Origin: Bacteroidota bacterium
GTDB taxonomy: Bacteria; Bacteroidota; Bacteroidia; Bacteroidales; Lentimicrobiaceae
Length of the DNA stretch: 64,000 bases
Assembly (NCBI GenBank): GCA_023441805.1
Contig: JAEZNO010000019.1
Location: forward strand, 1 to 64,000
Direction: 5' to 3'
Shown: piece after piece, positions 63,769 through 64,000 of the stretch
Layout of the letters: each line of letters starts with the position of its first letter
Numbering within the stretch: the first letter of the stretch is position 1
The notes under the pieces: generated by a model
What the model was told of the DNA's origin: nothing
What the model saw: the letters and a program-made list of their open reading frames with translations, nothing else
Databases searched by the model: none
Made by a program: the position numbers and the translations under genes

Positions 63769-63850
63769 TTAAAAACTCCCCGCAATTGTGGCAAATTCCT
63801 ATGACCTGGTCCATAATAAACAGTTCAGTTTCACAATTTGAACAGTACAT
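63608..63850 (-). CDS. small zinc-ribbon ORF overlapping the UDG homologue start
   Basis: An 80-aa frame whose first 29 residues (MYCSNCETELF...GICHNCGEF) form a CxxC...CxxC zinc ribbon. The following residues, read in another frame over the UDG gene, look random and basic. The ribbon ends almost exactly where the UDG gene starts. So either the small gene is real with a meaningless tail, or the ribbon once opened the UDG protein and a frameshift separated them. Moderate support. Confidence 0.45.
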   Translation of the reverse strand: MYCSNCETELFIMDQVIGICHNCGEFLNDNQIGSPSEPFQRTRRRNKLQFGNRRSKHKEAFRTNENNRSYYTEKQQVNLP

Positions 63851-63885
63851 TTTTTTAATAATGATTAGTTGTTAGACCGATGTTA

Positions 63886-63893
63886 CAAAAATA
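63886..63893 (-). promoter_or_regulatory. minus-strand promoter -7 element of the zinc-ribbon/UDG unit
   Basis: Minus strand TATTTTTG matches TAnnTTTG, 36 bases upstream of the zinc-ribbon ATG at 63850. Between 63851 and 63923 nothing else is visible. Confidence 0.45.
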
Positions 63894-63923
63894 AATGGAA
63901 TCCAAAAGTACTATAGATTAAAA

Positions 63924-64000
63924 TCACTCAAAATTGATTTGATCCTGAGGACAATCAAGGAGAAAGGTGAAATTTGAATCATATTCTTCTTGTGAACATG
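63924..64000 (-). CDS. C-terminal end of a minus-strand gene cut by the window edge
   Basis: The last 24 codons of a frame entering from the right: CSQEEYDSNFTFLLDCPQDQ, then INFE and a TGA stop (63924-63926). The residue pattern is protein-like and on the strand of the other genes here. Too short to identify. Confidence 0.35.
   Translation of the reverse strand, partial: CSQEEYDSNFTFLLDCPQDQINFE

Larger units (their letters stand above)
8089..64000. mobile_element. left part of an integrated crAss-like prophage
   Basis: From the tRNA fragment onward every gene is phage-type, and the element is still open at the right edge. It has integrase genes, terminase, portal, scaffold, capsid, lysis, tail and giant internal virion proteins on one strand for about 54 kb, then a minus-strand regulatory block. 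TerL, portal, HU/IHF-like, ring-type, QPEGTYR-type muzzle protein, the giant DxDxD polymerase and UDG homologue together resemble Crassvirales. No DNA replication genes lie in the window; if present they should be to the right. Crassvirales membership is inferred from motif reading and gene order. Confidence 0.85.

Noticed and set aside
1..64000. CRISPR array or diversity-generating retroelement
   Set aside because: No regularly spaced identical repeats with unique spacers and no reverse transcriptase or template/variable repeat pair were seen in the window, including near the fibre genes.

Overview
The window is the left part of a Bacteroidota chromosome region carrying the left end of a large integrated phage. 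The host assignment rests on AT-rich DNA, several matches to the Bacteroidota -7 promoter element TAnnTTTG, gene starts without clear Shine-Dalgarno sites, and host-type genes (DEAD-box helicase, DUF6064, GIN-domain DUF2807 protein, Bacteroidota-type integrase). I cannot name a genus.

Host part (1-8089): a G-rich inverted repeat; a DEAD-box RNA helicase converging on thioredoxin reductase; a repeat-bearing intergenic stretch; a membrane protein; a two-domain GNAT acetyltransferase; an exported alpha/beta hydrolase; a GIN-domain adhesin-like protein; and a SAM methyltransferase closed by a strong terminator. Directly after it lies the 3' portion of a tRNA gene (Pro-like acceptor, minus strand) whose 5' half is missing. 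This is the expected left attachment junction.

Prophage part (about 8089 to beyond 64000): two overlapping tyrosine recombinase genes (one apparently active, one with degenerate catalytic residues), small early or packaging genes (an HU/IHF-like protein, MazG, Cys-rich proteins, a holin-like protein), then TerL, portal (frameshifted near its 3' end), scaffold and major capsid protein. A lysis cassette follows (spanin-like, GH108 endolysin, membrane proteins), then head-tail and tail genes, including a protein with eight W-S-x-x-V-C repeats, a second HU/IHF-like protein, a ring-type protein and fibres. Next come a 1384-aa muzzle/stabilisation-type protein, internal virion proteins, one with a lysozyme-like C-terminus, and three giant proteins of 2325, 2830 and 1229 aa. 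The giants carry an SF1 helicase, a DxDxD RNA polymerase motif flanked by two HExxH zincin motifs, and a PD-(D/E)XK nuclease. All of this runs on the plus strand from 8196 to 61918. A minus-strand block then starts: an Lrp/AsnC regulator, a uracil-DNA glycosylase homologue lacking its catalytic motifs, a zinc-ribbon ORF and the end of another gene.

TerL, portal, IHF-like proteins, ring protein, muzzle-type protein, giant DxDxD polymerase and UDG together point to a relative of the crAss-like phages (Crassvirales). Being joined to host DNA at a tRNA next to an integrase makes it a crAss-like provirus, which is the main point of interest. All family assignments come from reading the proteins; no database search was run.
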